From positions 1 to 10,710 of the forward strand of contig JAQCGA010000081.1 of NCBI GenBank assembly GCA_027619145.1: a DNA stretch of 10,710 nucleotides, read 5' to 3'. A program made the position numbers and the translations under genes. Source of the stretch: a bacterium. GTDB taxonomy: Bacteria; Latescibacterota; UBA2968; GCA-2709665. The notes beneath the pieces were generated by a model. It made no database searches. It had not been told where the DNA came from and was given only the letters and a program-made list of their open reading frames with translations. Below, piece by piece: positions 1-7,110 of this stretch (positions within the stretch are counted from its first letter, which is position 1; each line of letters opens with the position of its first letter).

Positions 1-242
1 GGCACGATCCTACGGCACAAGATATCGAGATGGTGGACTGGTTGCTGCATTTTCAGCGGCCTTTTTTGCTGGTGGCAACCAAGGCAGATAAGGTTTCTGG
101 TAGCCTGTTGAAAACCCGGATGGACCGAACGCGGGCGTTGTTTCATTAACGGGGCGAAGTGAATATGCTGCCATTTTCAGCAACCACGGGCCGAGGGCGG
201 GATACCGTGTGGCAGTGGATTCAGGAGGTGCTGAATGGATGA
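1..242 (+). pseudogene. engB: EngB/YsxC GTPase, 3' part, interrupted by in-frame TAA
   Basis: Reading from base 3, the translation matches the end of EngB, a GTPase that helps assemble the large ribosomal subunit. It begins HDPTAQDIEMVDWLLHF, then has the G4 guanine-specificity motif TKAD at 78-89. The G5-type motif SAT is at 177-185, followed by GRGRDTVWQWIQEV and a TGA stop at 240-242. A TAA at 147-149 lies in the same frame between G4 and G5. Both sides align to the family without a frame change, so one base substitution (for example from CAA, GAA or AAA) would explain it. If translated as written, the product loses G5 and the last helix. EngB is essential in many bacteria, so a sequencing error, a second copy elsewhere or stop readthrough are all possible. 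The intact frame would overlap the next start codon by 8 bases. The N-terminal G1-G3 motifs lie outside the window. Confidence 0.8.
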
Positions 243-1350
243 GTACCGGCTGGAGGATTACCAGGTTGTAGATGCGGCGAAGATCGCAACGCCTGCACTG
301 CTGGTTTACCGGGAGGTTGTGGCGGAGAATATCCGGCGTATTGGGGAGATGTTGGGTGGGTATGACCGGCTCCGGCCGCACGTAAAAACGCATAAAATGT
401 CGCAGGTTGCCCGGATGGAGATGGCAGCGGGCATCAGCAAGTTCAAGTGCGCTACGCCGAAAGAGGCGGCCATGCTTGCGGCTGTGGGTGCTCAGGATGT
501 GCTGATTTCTTATTCGATTGTTGGCGGTGCTATTGAGCAGGTGGTGGGGCTGGGTAAGAGCCACCCGCAGATGAACCTGTCTGTGATTGCGGATGACGCA
601 GGTGCGTTGCGCGCTCTCTCTGCGGCCTGCGTGGAAGTCGGTACGGACCTGGGCGTGTATGTTGACCTGAATACAGGCATGGACCGCACCGGGGTGTTGC
701 CAGGGCCTGCGTCGTTGGAACTGGCGCGGTTGATCCAGGAACTTCCGGGGTTGCGTTTTGAAGGATTACACGCCTACGATGGACACGTAAGTGAACCGGA
801 GCGGGCTGCTCGAGAGGCAACGACGAATGCGGCAATTCAGAAGGCTGTAGAGGCACGCGCGTTGATTGAAGGTGCAGGTTTGGAAGTGCGCAATTTGATC
901 GCTTCGGGGTCACCCGGGTTTGAATTTACGGCGCATGTTCCGGGGGTAGATGAAGTGTCTCCGGGAACGTGGGTTTTGTGGGATACCGGGTACAGCGGAA
1001 AAATGCCAGGTCTGTTTCGCTGGGCTGCGCTGGTGCTTTCCAGTGTGATTAGCACGCCGGGGCCGGATCTGATTACGCTGGATGCGGGGAGTAAAGCGGT
1101 TTCACCGGATACGCCTGCGCCACATTTCCAGGTTTTGGGATTGCCGGAGGGCGTGGAATTTGTGCTGCGGAACGAAGAACATCAGGTTCTGCGTTTGCCC
1201 CCGGGTATAGAGCGGCCATCGGTGGGGGATCAGTTTTATCTGGCATCGCACCATGTATGTACGACGGTTAACTTGTGGGACGAGGCGTGCGTGGTTGACG
1301 GCAACGGGGTGTTTGCAGAAACCTGGCCGATTGACGCACGCGGGCATTGA
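235..1350 (+). CDS. D-serine dehydratase / D-threonine aldolase-like PLP enzyme
   Basis: A 371-residue fold-III (alanine racemase-type N-domain) PLP enzyme. The family cleaves or dehydrates D-beta-hydroxy amino acids: D-serine to pyruvate and ammonia, or D-threonine to glycine and acetaldehyde. The PLP-lysine signature RPHVKTHK is at residues 47-54, with K51 the expected Schiff-base lysine. The barrel motif DLNTGMDRTG is at 144-153 and YDGH at 181-184. The C-terminal beta domain ends with SHHVCTTVN, where H340 and C342 match the HxC metal ligands of D-serine dehydratases. Length is typical. The ATG has AGGAGG at 223-228, six bases upstream, and lies inside the end of engB, suggesting translational coupling. 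The next gene starts one base after its stop. Family assignment is firm. The substrate (D-Ser, D-Thr or 3-hydroxy-aspartate-like) cannot be read from motifs. The neighbouring serine-pathway genes favour a serine-related substrate. Confidence 0.85.
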   Translation: MDEYRLEDYQVVDAAKIATPALLVYREVVAENIRRIGEMLGGYDRLRPHVKTHKMSQVARMEMAAGISKFKCATPKEAAMLAAVGAQDVLISYSIVGGAIEQVVGLGKSHPQMNLSVIADDAGALRALSAACVEVGTDLGVYVDLNTGMDRTGVLPGPASLELARLIQELPGLRFEGLHAYDGHVSEPERAAREATTNAAIQKAVEARALIEGAGLEVRNLIASGSPGFEFTAHVPGVDEVSPGTWVLWDTGYSGKMPGLFRWAALVLSSVISTPGPDLITLDAGSKAVSPDTPAPHFQVLGLPEGVEFVLRNEEHQVLRLPPGIERPSVGDQFYLASHHVCTTVNLWDEACVVDGNGVFAETWPIDARGH

Positions 1351-1351
1351 G

Positions 1352-2488
1352 ATGATACGGCAGCGACTTTTTGCACCTGGGCCCACGCCGATTCCAGATC
1401 GCGTACAGGCGGCCATGGCTGCGCCGCTGGTGTACCACCGAGGTCCGGATTTTCCGGCTCTGCTGCGGGACGTGTCCGCCGGGTTACAGAGGGTGTTTCC
1501 CACATCGCACGATGTGTTTGTATTGTCGTGTTCGGGCACCGGAGTGATGGAGGCCGCAGTGGCCAATGTGCTGCGCCCGGGTGACCGCGCACTGGTGGTA
1601 GAGGCCGGGCAGTTTGGTGCACGCTGGGCGGACCTGTGCCGGGCTTTTGGTGCGGAGCCGGTGAGCCTGACGTTTCCCTGGGGAGACGCGGTTGATCCGA
1701 ATGCGGTGGCCGAAGCGCTTCGTAAACACCCGGATATACGGGCAGTATTCGCCACGCAGAGTGAGACGTCTACGGGTGCGTTGCACGATATTGAGGCGTT
1801 GGGGAAAATTGTATCGGGCACGGACGCGTTGTTTGTTGTAGACGGCATATCCAGTGTGGTAGCCCATGCATTGCCCGCTGAGGCCTGGGGTGTAGATCTT
1901 GCAGTAACAGCGTCTCAGAAGGGGCTGATGCTGCCGCCGGGATTGGGTGTGATGGCGGTGGGGCCACGTGTGTGGCCGGCAACCGAGCGGCCTGGCATGA
2001 CCGGGTTCTACTGGGACCTGAGGCGATATCGAACGGCGTTTCAGGAGGGGCGTGGACCGGCTACGTTGCCGGTAACTTTGTTGGCCGGGCTGAAAGAAGT
2101 TCTGGCCATGCTGGAAGAGGAAGGGATGGAAGCTGTGTGGAGGCGCCACGCACGCCACGCAGAAGCGGTTCGCCAGGCGGCTGGAGCGCTGGGACTTTCC
2201 TGTTTTGCAAAACGGCCATCCAATGCGCTCACGTCGCTGGCGCTGCCGGAAGCAGTAGATGGCGTGGCGCTGATGGAGTGTTTGCAGCGCCGGTACGGCG
2301 TGGTGATCGGTGGTGGACTGGCCCATTGGCGCGGCCGGGTTATCCGGATTTCCAACCTGGGATATGTGGATGATCTGGATGTGCTTACAGTGATTTCTGC
2401 GCTGGAGATGGCGTTACAGGCGCAGGGATGGGTATTCCTGCCAGGGGCAGGTGCAGGAGCGGCAGAAGCTGTGCTTTGGGAAATGTAA
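1352..2488 (+). CDS. Class V aminotransferase (serine-glyoxylate/phosphoserine type)
   Basis: A 378-residue fold-I PLP aminotransferase of the serine-pyruvate/alanine-glyoxylate/'soluble hydrogenase 42 kDa' branch. It opens with RLFAPGPTPIPDRV, typical of the branch. SGTG at 61-64 is the phosphate-contact turn, VVDGISSV carries D164, which would pair with the pyridine nitrogen, and ASQKGLMLPPG carries the PLP lysine K190. The frame is open upstream to 1253, but homology begins at the ATG at 1352, one base after the previous stop, so I chose that start; its ribosome-binding site is weak, consistent with coupling. In several bacteria and archaea lacking serC, a class V enzyme next to serA is thought to make phosphoserine. 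The same position here suggests that role, or serine:glyoxylate transamination. The substrate assignment is inference; the family is secure. Confidence 0.85.
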   Translation: MIRQRLFAPGPTPIPDRVQAAMAAPLVYHRGPDFPALLRDVSAGLQRVFPTSHDVFVLSCSGTGVMEAAVANVLRPGDRALVVEAGQFGARWADLCRAFGAEPVSLTFPWGDAVDPNAVAEALRKHPDIRAVFATQSETSTGALHDIEALGKIVSGTDALFVVDGISSVVAHALPAEAWGVDLAVTASQKGLMLPPGLGVMAVGPRVWPATERPGMTGFYWDLRRYRTAFQEGRGPATLPVTLLAGLKEVLAMLEEEGMEAVWRRHARHAEAVRQAAGALGLSCFAKRPSNALTSLALPEAVDGVALMECLQRRYGVVIGGGLAHWRGRVIRISNLGYVDDLDVLTVISALEMALQAQGWVFLPGAGAGAAEAVLWEM

Positions 2489-2536
2489 TCATTCAAAAAC
2501 GAAGCATATAGATGGACTTTACTTTAGTGATGGGAT

Positions 2537-4123
2537 ATGAAAAAAATACTGATTAGTGATTCGCTGGGAGATGGGTGGAAGGGTGTTTTTGCAGAAGCGC
2601 CGGATTTTGAAGTGGATGTAAAGACGGGCCTGTCTCCAGCAGAGTTGGCCGAAGTTGTGGGTGAGTATGCAGGGTTAATTGTACGAAGTGGCACGCAGGT
2701 TACGCGGGAAATCATTCAGGCAGCTACGCGGTTGCGGGTGATTGGGCGGGCCGGTGCAGGTGTGGATAATATTGATCTGGAGGCCGCAAGCGAGCGTGGT
2801 ATTGTGGTATTGAATGCGGCGGGTGGGAATACCATTTCTACGGCCGAGCACACGTTTGCCATGTTGCTGTCTCTGGCCCGAAATATTCCACAGGCAACGG
2901 CGTCGTTGAAGGCGGGTTTGTGGGAGCGGAAGAAATACACGGGTGTGGAACTGAACGACAAAGTGCTGGGGGTTATTGGGGTAGGCCGTGTAGGGCAGCA
3001 GGTTGCCTCTCGGGCACGGGCGTTTGGGATGACCACGTTGGGGTACGATCCGTTTCTTTCGGATGAGATGGCTTCTCGTTTGCAGATTCGGCTGGCCTCC
3101 CTGGACGAGATTTACGCGGAAGCAGATTATCTGACATTGCACACGCCGTTGATTGACGGCACGCGGCATTTGATTTCGAGTGCGACGCTGGAGAAGTGCA
3201 AGAAGGGTGTGCGTGTTCTCAACTGTGCCCGCGGTGGGCTGGTGGATGAAGCGGCATTGCTGGAGGCCATAAAATCTGGTAAGGTGGCCGGTGCGGCGCT
3301 GGATGTGTTTGAAGAGGAACCACCACCGGCGGACCACCCGTTGCTGGCTCGGGAGGAAGTGATTTGCACGCCTCACCTGGGCGCTTCTACGCTGGAGGCA
3401 CAGGAGAAAGTGGCACAGCAGATTGCATGCGAAGTGCTGGATGTGCTGATGGACCGGCCGGTCCAGAACGCTGTGAACATGCCGTCTGTGGATCCGGCTG
3501 TATTCGATACGATCCGGCCGTACTTACTGTTGGCCGAAAAAGTAGGTGCACTCCAGGCGCAATTGTGCCGGGGGAGCCTGCGGCGAATTGCGATTGAATA
3601 CCATGGCGATATTTTGAAATATGCAACGTCGCCTATGACGGCTGCCGTGCTCAAGGGGGCAATTTCCAAGTTGTCCGACGAGCCTGTTTCTTACGTGAAC
3701 GCACCTATTTTCGCACAAAAACGGGGTGTGAAGATTGACGAGACGCGGCGCAGCGACGACCAGGACTATGCCAATCTAATTACGGTGCACTACGAGACTT
3801 CAGAGGGAACAACTTCGGTATCTGCCACTGTGTTTGGACGGCGAGACCCGCGTGTGGTACGTATTGATCAATTTGAGGTAAAGGCCAAGCTGGAAGGCGA
3901 TATGCTGTTTTGCTGCAACCGGGACGTGCCCGGGGTGGTGGGCTGGATGGGATCGTTGCTTGCCGAGGCCGAGGCCAATATTTCGGACATGGCCCTGGGA
4001 CGGGAGAGCCAAGGTGGGCAGGCCATAATGGTGATCAACCTGGATACGCCCGTGCCGGAGGAGGTCATTCAACGGATCTCCGAAGCTCCCCATGTGTTCT
4101 GGGTAGCTCAGGCCAGGCTTTAA
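2537..4123 (+). CDS. serA: D-3-phosphoglycerate dehydrogenase, long ACT-containing form
   Basis: The protein has 528 residues, the size of the long (type I) SerA. It oxidises 3-phosphoglycerate to 3-phosphohydroxypyruvate with NAD, the first step of serine synthesis, in the cytoplasm. The Rossmann signature GVGRVG is at 148-153, with D171 (YDP) placed to bind the adenosine ribose. Catalytic residues are R232 (CARGG), E261 (EEEPP) and H280 (TPHLG). The two-part substrate domain covers about 1-98 and 285-315. An intervening ASB-type domain spans about 320-450, and an ACT domain from about 455 to the end contains RDVPGVVG and NISDMALGR. ACT domains of this enzyme bind serine, so feedback inhibition is likely. 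The gene lies 48 bases after the aminotransferase and 16 before purA. A short GGGA precedes the ATG. I see nothing damaged. Confidence 0.96.
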   Translation: MKKILISDSLGDGWKGVFAEAPDFEVDVKTGLSPAELAEVVGEYAGLIVRSGTQVTREIIQAATRLRVIGRAGAGVDNIDLEAASERGIVVLNAAGGNTISTAEHTFAMLLSLARNIPQATASLKAGLWERKKYTGVELNDKVLGVIGVGRVGQQVASRARAFGMTTLGYDPFLSDEMASRLQIRLASLDEIYAEADYLTLHTPLIDGTRHLISSATLEKCKKGVRVLNCARGGLVDEAALLEAIKSGKVAGAALDVFEEEPPPADHPLLAREEVICTPHLGASTLEAQEKVAQQIACEVLDVLMDRPVQNAVNMPSVDPAVFDTIRPYLLLAEKVGALQAQLCRGSLRRIAIEYHGDILKYATSPMTAAVLKGAISKLSDEPVSYVNAPIFAQKRGVKIDETRRSDDQDYANLITVHYETSEGTTSVSATVFGRRDPRVVRIDQFEVKAKLEGDMLFCCNRDVPGVVGWMGSLLAEAEANISDMALGRESQGGQAIMVINLDTPVPEEVIQRISEAPHVFWVAQARL

Positions 4124-4139
4124 GAGAAGGAGAACGAGA

Positions 4140-5420
4140 ATGTCAGTACGGGTAGTTCTGGGCGCCCAGTGGGGCGACGAGGGCAAAGCCAAAGTCGTGG
4201 ATTATTTGACGGCCGATGCGGATGTGGTGGTGCGTTATCAGGGTGGGGCCAATGCCGGGCATACCATTAAAGCAGGCGATCTGAAATTTGTCTTTCACCT
4301 GATTCCGGCAGGGATTGTACACCCGAGTAAGACCTGCGTGATTGGGAACGGGGTGGTGCTGGATCCGACGGCGCTGTTCCTGGAAGTGGAAGATCTGAAG
4401 GAGAAAGGGATTTCGGTTGAGAACCGCCTGTTCATCAGCGCCAATACACATCTGGTGATGCCGTACCACAAGCGCCTGGAGCAGGCCAGCGAAGAGAAGA
4501 TAGGCGCAGGGGCAATTGGAACCACGTTGCGCGGAATTGGCCCGTGTTACCAGGATAAGGTGAATCGTTCCAGTGGGATCCGCGTAGGCGATTTGCTGGA
4601 TGCGGACGCGCTTGCCGCGAAGATCCGAACCAATGTGCGAGATAAAAACGAAATCCTCAGCAAGGTGTACGGCCAGGAAGCAATGGATGATGCACTCATG
4701 ATTGAGGAATACGTAGCACTGGGCGAGCGGCTAACGCCTTTTATTACGGATACGTCGGTGTATTTGAACGAGGCGATTGACAGTGGCAAAGGGGTTCTGT
4801 TTGAGGGCTCACAGGGCACGCTGCTGGATATTGACCACGGGACGTACCCGTATGTGACCTCTTCCAACACAACGGCCGGTGGGGCCTGTACTGGGTCGGG
4901 TATTGGACCCACACGGATCAATGAAGTGGTAGGTGTGGTGAAGGCGTACACGACCCGGGTGGGCAATGGGCCGTTTCCCACGGAGTTGCTGGATGAGATG
5001 GGGGAGCGCATTCGTGAAATTGGGCACGAATACGGCGCTACCACAGGGCGACCCCGGCGTTGCGGCTGGCTGGATGCGGTTATTTTACGATTGGCAGCCC
5101 GGATCAACGGCCTGTCCAGTATGGCAGTAACCCGGCTGGACATTCTGGATACGCTGGAAGAAATAAAAGTTTGTACGCATTATATGTACCAGGGCAAACA
5201 ACTGATGCATTTCCCAAATGATTTGAACGTGCTTGCAGAATGCGAGCCGGTGTACGAAACGCTGCCCGGCTGGCAGGCACCTACGAGCCAGATTCGAAGC
5301 TGGGATGCACTTCCAGAAAATGCCCGCCGTTATCTGGAGAGGATCAAAGAATTGGCGAACACACCAATTTCGATGGTTTCTGTGGGGCCGGACCGGGAAG
5401 AGACGATCGCGGTAGGATAA
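4140..5420 (+). CDS. purA: Adenylosuccinate synthetase
   Basis: The 426-residue protein couples GTP hydrolysis to joining IMP and aspartate, the first committed step from IMP to AMP. Catalytic D13 lies in GAQWGDEGKAK and catalytic H41 in GGANAGHT. TTLRGIGP, the GTP/IMP-contact segment FEGSQGTLLDIDHGTYP, SSNTTAGGACTGSGIGP, TTGRPRRCGWLDAV and the C-terminal VGPDREETI are all present. Length is normal. AAGGAG at 4127-4132 lies seven bases before the ATG, and only 16 bases separate it from serA, so the two are almost certainly co-transcribed. The loop reads GDEGKAK instead of the commoner GDEGKGK; D13, K16 and H41 are kept, so activity is expected. A strong terminator follows 25 bases after the stop. 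Confidence 0.97.
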   Translation: MSVRVVLGAQWGDEGKAKVVDYLTADADVVVRYQGGANAGHTIKAGDLKFVFHLIPAGIVHPSKTCVIGNGVVLDPTALFLEVEDLKEKGISVENRLFISANTHLVMPYHKRLEQASEEKIGAGAIGTTLRGIGPCYQDKVNRSSGIRVGDLLDADALAAKIRTNVRDKNEILSKVYGQEAMDDALMIEEYVALGERLTPFITDTSVYLNEAIDSGKGVLFEGSQGTLLDIDHGTYPYVTSSNTTAGGACTGSGIGPTRINEVVGVVKAYTTRVGNGPFPTELLDEMGERIREIGHEYGATTGRPRRCGWLDAVILRLAARINGLSSMAVTRLDILDTLEEIKVCTHYMYQGKQLMHFPNDLNVLAECEPVYETLPGWQAPTSQIRSWDALPENARRYLERIKELANTPISMVSVGPDREETIAVG

Positions 5421-5445
5421 AGCGGTACCGAAGCTGTGCAATATC

Positions 5446-5490
5446 AAGAGGCGCAGCGTTCTGTATGCTGCGCCTCTTTTCGATTTTTTA
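5446..5490 (+). terminator. Rho-independent terminator after purA
   Basis: A perfect 12-bp inverted repeat, AAGAGGCGCAGC at 5446-5457 and GCTGCGCCTCTT at 5467-5478, encloses a 9-base loop. T-rich sequence follows (TT, then CGATTTTTTA to 5490). GC-rich stem plus T tract is the classic intrinsic terminator. It ends the serA-purA unit and shows that the hydrolase frame cannot start as far up as 5436. Confidence 0.9.
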
Positions 5491-5492
5491 AT

Positions 5493-5521
5493 TTGACGTA
5501 TCCAGAGAGATTTCCTACTTT
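5493..5521 (+). promoter_or_regulatory. Candidate sigma70-type promoter for the hydrolase gene
   Basis: TTGACG at 5493-5498 (five of six to the -35 consensus), a 17-base spacer and TACTTT at 5516-5521 (a poor -10). It sits directly after the purA terminator and about 30 bases before the GTG start. The 9-mer TTTGACGTA over the -35 recurs in the promoter at 6367. The -10 weakness keeps confidence moderate. Confidence 0.45.
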
Positions 5522-5535
5522 GCTCCGGTTTCGCC

Positions 5536-5552
5536 AAAGGAGTTGTGCGGTG
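5536..5552 (+). promoter_or_regulatory. Ribosome-binding site deciding a GTG start
   Basis: AAAGGAG at 5536-5542 lies seven bases before GTG at 5550-5552. Residues after this GTG (SVEITFLGT) are where metallo-beta-lactamase homology begins. The only in-frame ATG upstream, at 5436, lies before the purA terminator. Confidence 0.8.
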
Positions 5553-6323
5553 TCGGTTGAGATCACTTTTTTGGGTACGGCATCGGTTACGCCAGAGGCC
5601 GGGTGCGATACGGCCAGCTTTCTGATTGGCAGGAAGATCCTGGTAGATACAGGATGGTACTCGGCCATTCGGATGCTGGATTATGGATTTTCTCCCCTGG
5701 ATCTGGAATACCTGATTCTGACCCATTGCCACCACGACCACTACATTGGGCTGCCTCACCTCTTATTTTACAGGCGCATGCGACAGAAGGATCGCGCCGA
5801 ACTACCTCCTCTGAAAATTATTGGCCCTGAAGCAGATGTGCAGCGCGTTGTGGACCGGGCACGGGGCCTGCTTCAGGTGGACCGGTTTCCAGATGTGGAT
5901 CATGTGCCCAACGTGTTTCCACTGGCTCCTGGCAAGTGCCTGGAGACAGACACCTTTCGGCTGGATACCTGTGCGACGATCCATGCTGTACAGGGATTGT
6001 GTGTTCGGTTTGCAGACAAAGAAACCGGTTCCGTATTTGGTTTTACAGGTGATACGGCGTACCATCCGCCGATCGCGAAGCATCTGAATGGGTGTCCGTT
6101 GATTGTGCACGAAGCGACACACGGAGCCCGTGTGCCGGAAAACGCTTTTGCCAGCGGCCACTCAACCGCTGTGGAAGCCGCGCGGATTGCGGTTGAAGCT
6201 GGAGCAGAGCGTCTGGCGCTGGTTCATATGCGAGAAAACGAGGCATCTGCGGCCGTAGAGGCAGCCCGTCAGATTTTTTCTGGGGCTTTCCGGCCTGGAA
6301 ATGGGGAAGCTGTTGCGATTTAA
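5550..6323 (+). CDS. MBL-fold hydrolase, RNase Z-like
   Basis: From the GTG start the protein has 257 residues, with the metal-site motifs of the metallo-beta-lactamase fold in RNase Z-like order. HCHHDH at 59-64 gives H59, H61, D63 and H64. H145 is a likely further ligand. GFTGDT carries the bridging D168, then HEATHG has H187, SGHST has H204 and LVHM has H226. RNase Z trims the 3' end of tRNA precursors. This protein is shorter than the usual bacterial enzyme of about 300 residues, and I cannot find the glycine/proline-rich exosite arm that holds tRNA, so it may be a hydrolase of another small substrate. Family is sure; substrate is not. It is a single-gene unit between the purA terminator and a weak hairpin. 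A longer frame back to 5436 is open but would run through the terminator. Confidence 0.85.
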   Translation: MSVEITFLGTASVTPEAGCDTASFLIGRKILVDTGWYSAIRMLDYGFSPLDLEYLILTHCHHDHYIGLPHLLFYRRMRQKDRAELPPLKIIGPEADVQRVVDRARGLLQVDRFPDVDHVPNVFPLAPGKCLETDTFRLDTCATIHAVQGLCVRFADKETGSVFGFTGDTAYHPPIAKHLNGCPLIVHEATHGARVPENAFASGHSTAVEAARIAVEAGAERLALVHMRENEASAAVEAARQIFSGAFRPGNGEAVAI

Positions 6324-6327
6324 GATG

Positions 6328-6346
6328 AGTGCTTAAGAAGCATTTT
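6328..6346 (+). terminator. Weak hairpin plus T tail after the hydrolase gene
   Basis: TGCTT at 6330-6334 pairs with AAGCA at 6338-6342 around a 3-base loop. The stem can extend by an A-T and a G-T pair, and TTTT follows at 6343-6346. It lies just after the hydrolase stop and before the next promoter, where a terminator would be expected, but the stem is short. Confidence 0.3.
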
Positions 6347-6367
6347 ACCTTAGGGTTGTGAAAGAGT

Positions 6368-6395
6368 TTGACGTAACGTAAAAGTTTGTTATATT
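6368..6395 (+). promoter_or_regulatory. Sigma70-type promoter for the pentapeptide-repeat gene
   Basis: TTGACG at 6368-6373, a 16-base spacer and TATATT at 6390-6395 (five of six at both boxes). Transcription would start near 6402, giving a leader of about 60 bases. The in-frame ATG at 6386 overlaps the -10 box, which rules it out as the start. The gap from 6324 to 6460 holds nothing else I can support. Confidence 0.6.
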
Positions 6396-6448
6396 TTTTT
6401 GAATTGGAGGCAGATTTTGCTCCGATTTCGAGCCGAGAAAACCCAGAG

Positions 6449-6463
6449 GGAGGTTCAGGGATG
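6449..6463 (+). promoter_or_regulatory. Ribosome-binding site deciding the pentapeptide gene start
   Basis: GGAGG at 6449-6453, seven bases before ATG at 6461. It supports 6461 over the upstream in-frame ATG at 6386. Confidence 0.75.
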
Positions 6464-7042
6464 GATACCACGGCGCTGGACAAAAAAGAGGTGCTGGCCC
6501 GGGCGAAGGAAACCGGAAGCCTTGTGCGGGAAGACCTTTCGGGGATCAATCTGGAAGGAGAGAACCTTTCGGGTATAGATTTTACCGGGGCCGTGCTGGA
6601 TGGCGCTTGTTTGAAAGGTGCTCGTCTTCAGGAGGCCCGATTTCACAATGCCAGTTTGAAGAATGCTGATTTGAGCGGGGCAGACCTGCGCAAAGCCTAC
6701 TTTGTTGCCGCAGATCTTCTGGGGGCCAATCTGGAAGGTGCGAACCTGGACGACACGTTTTTTTCTGGCGCGATTCTGGGCGGAGCCAATTTCAGCAAAT
6801 CGAGTTTGAAGCGCGCCAGAATTGGTGTGGTGCAGGCTTCTTTCCCGAATCCATCTGGCCGGCCAACCAGTTTTCGAGATGCGAACCTGGAAGAGGCCGT
6901 GGTAGGTGCTACGGAATTCCGGGGTACAGATCTGCGTGGTGCAAATTTGAAAGGTGCGTTTCTGTATGAAGCCAGGTTACGTGGGGCCATTATTGATAAG
7001 AAGCAATACGAGGGTGCTATTACACGGGCCGAGTCATTTTAA
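6461..7042 (+). CDS. Pentapeptide-repeat protein
   Basis: A 193-residue protein made mostly of tandem pentapeptides of the A(D/N)LxG type, such as NLSGIDFTGAVLDGA, ADLSGADLRKA and ANLEGANL. Such repeats wind into a right-handed four-sided beta-helix. About 20 residues at the N-terminus precede the repeats and look helical (KKEVLARAKETG). The regular array runs from about residue 25 to 120. It is broken by about 17 non-repeat residues (GVVQASFPNPSGRP, near 122-137), then resumes to about 180. No signal peptide or membrane segment is visible, so it is probably cytoplasmic. Some pentapeptide proteins mimic DNA and protect gyrase (Qnr, MfpA), but most have no known role and nothing here points to gyrase. 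moaA follows after 68 bases and is probably co-transcribed. Confidence 0.88.
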   Translation: MDTTALDKKEVLARAKETGSLVREDLSGINLEGENLSGIDFTGAVLDGACLKGARLQEARFHNASLKNADLSGADLRKAYFVAADLLGANLEGANLDDTFFSGAILGGANFSKSSLKRARIGVVQASFPNPSGRPTSFRDANLEEAVVGATEFRGTDLRGANLKGAFLYEARLRGAIIDKKQYEGAITRAESF

Positions 7043-7110
7043 TACGATTGTCCGAGGGTGAGCGATATTTCTGGTTGTGTGGTCTATTCGTTTGAGAAGG
7101 TGAATCCGGT

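Noticed and set aside
147..149. Stop-codon reassignment (TAA read as an amino acid) explaining the engB interruption
   Set aside because: Several intact genes here (purA, hydrolase, pentapeptide, aminotransferase, serA) end normally at TAA, so a genome-wide reassignment is not supported.
1253..1351. Extended N-terminus of the aminotransferase
   Set aside because: The extra 33 codons overlap the end of the preceding gene, and family homology begins at the ATG at 1352.
1972..2373. 133-residue plus-strand frame inside the aminotransferase gene
   Set aside because: It is out of frame within a conserved enzyme and its translation has no recognisable feature.
10..2496. Long minus-strand open frames opposite engB, the dehydratase-like gene and the aminotransferase
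   Set aside because: They lie wholly opposite well-supported genes, have no recognisable motifs and are rich in Arg/Pro/Ser, as expected for antisense frames of GC-rich codons.
2489..2536. Separate promoter for serA in the 48-base gap
   Set aside because: TATAGA at 2507-2512 resembles a -10 box, but no -35 lies at a suitable distance, so I do not call it.
5436..5549. Extended N-terminus of the MBL hydrolase
   Set aside because: This stretch contains the purA terminator and a promoter, and the fold begins right after the GTG at 5550, which has a good ribosome-binding site.
6386..6460. Extended N-terminus of the pentapeptide protein
   Set aside because: The ATG at 6386 overlaps the predicted -10 box, while 6461 has a proper ribosome-binding site.
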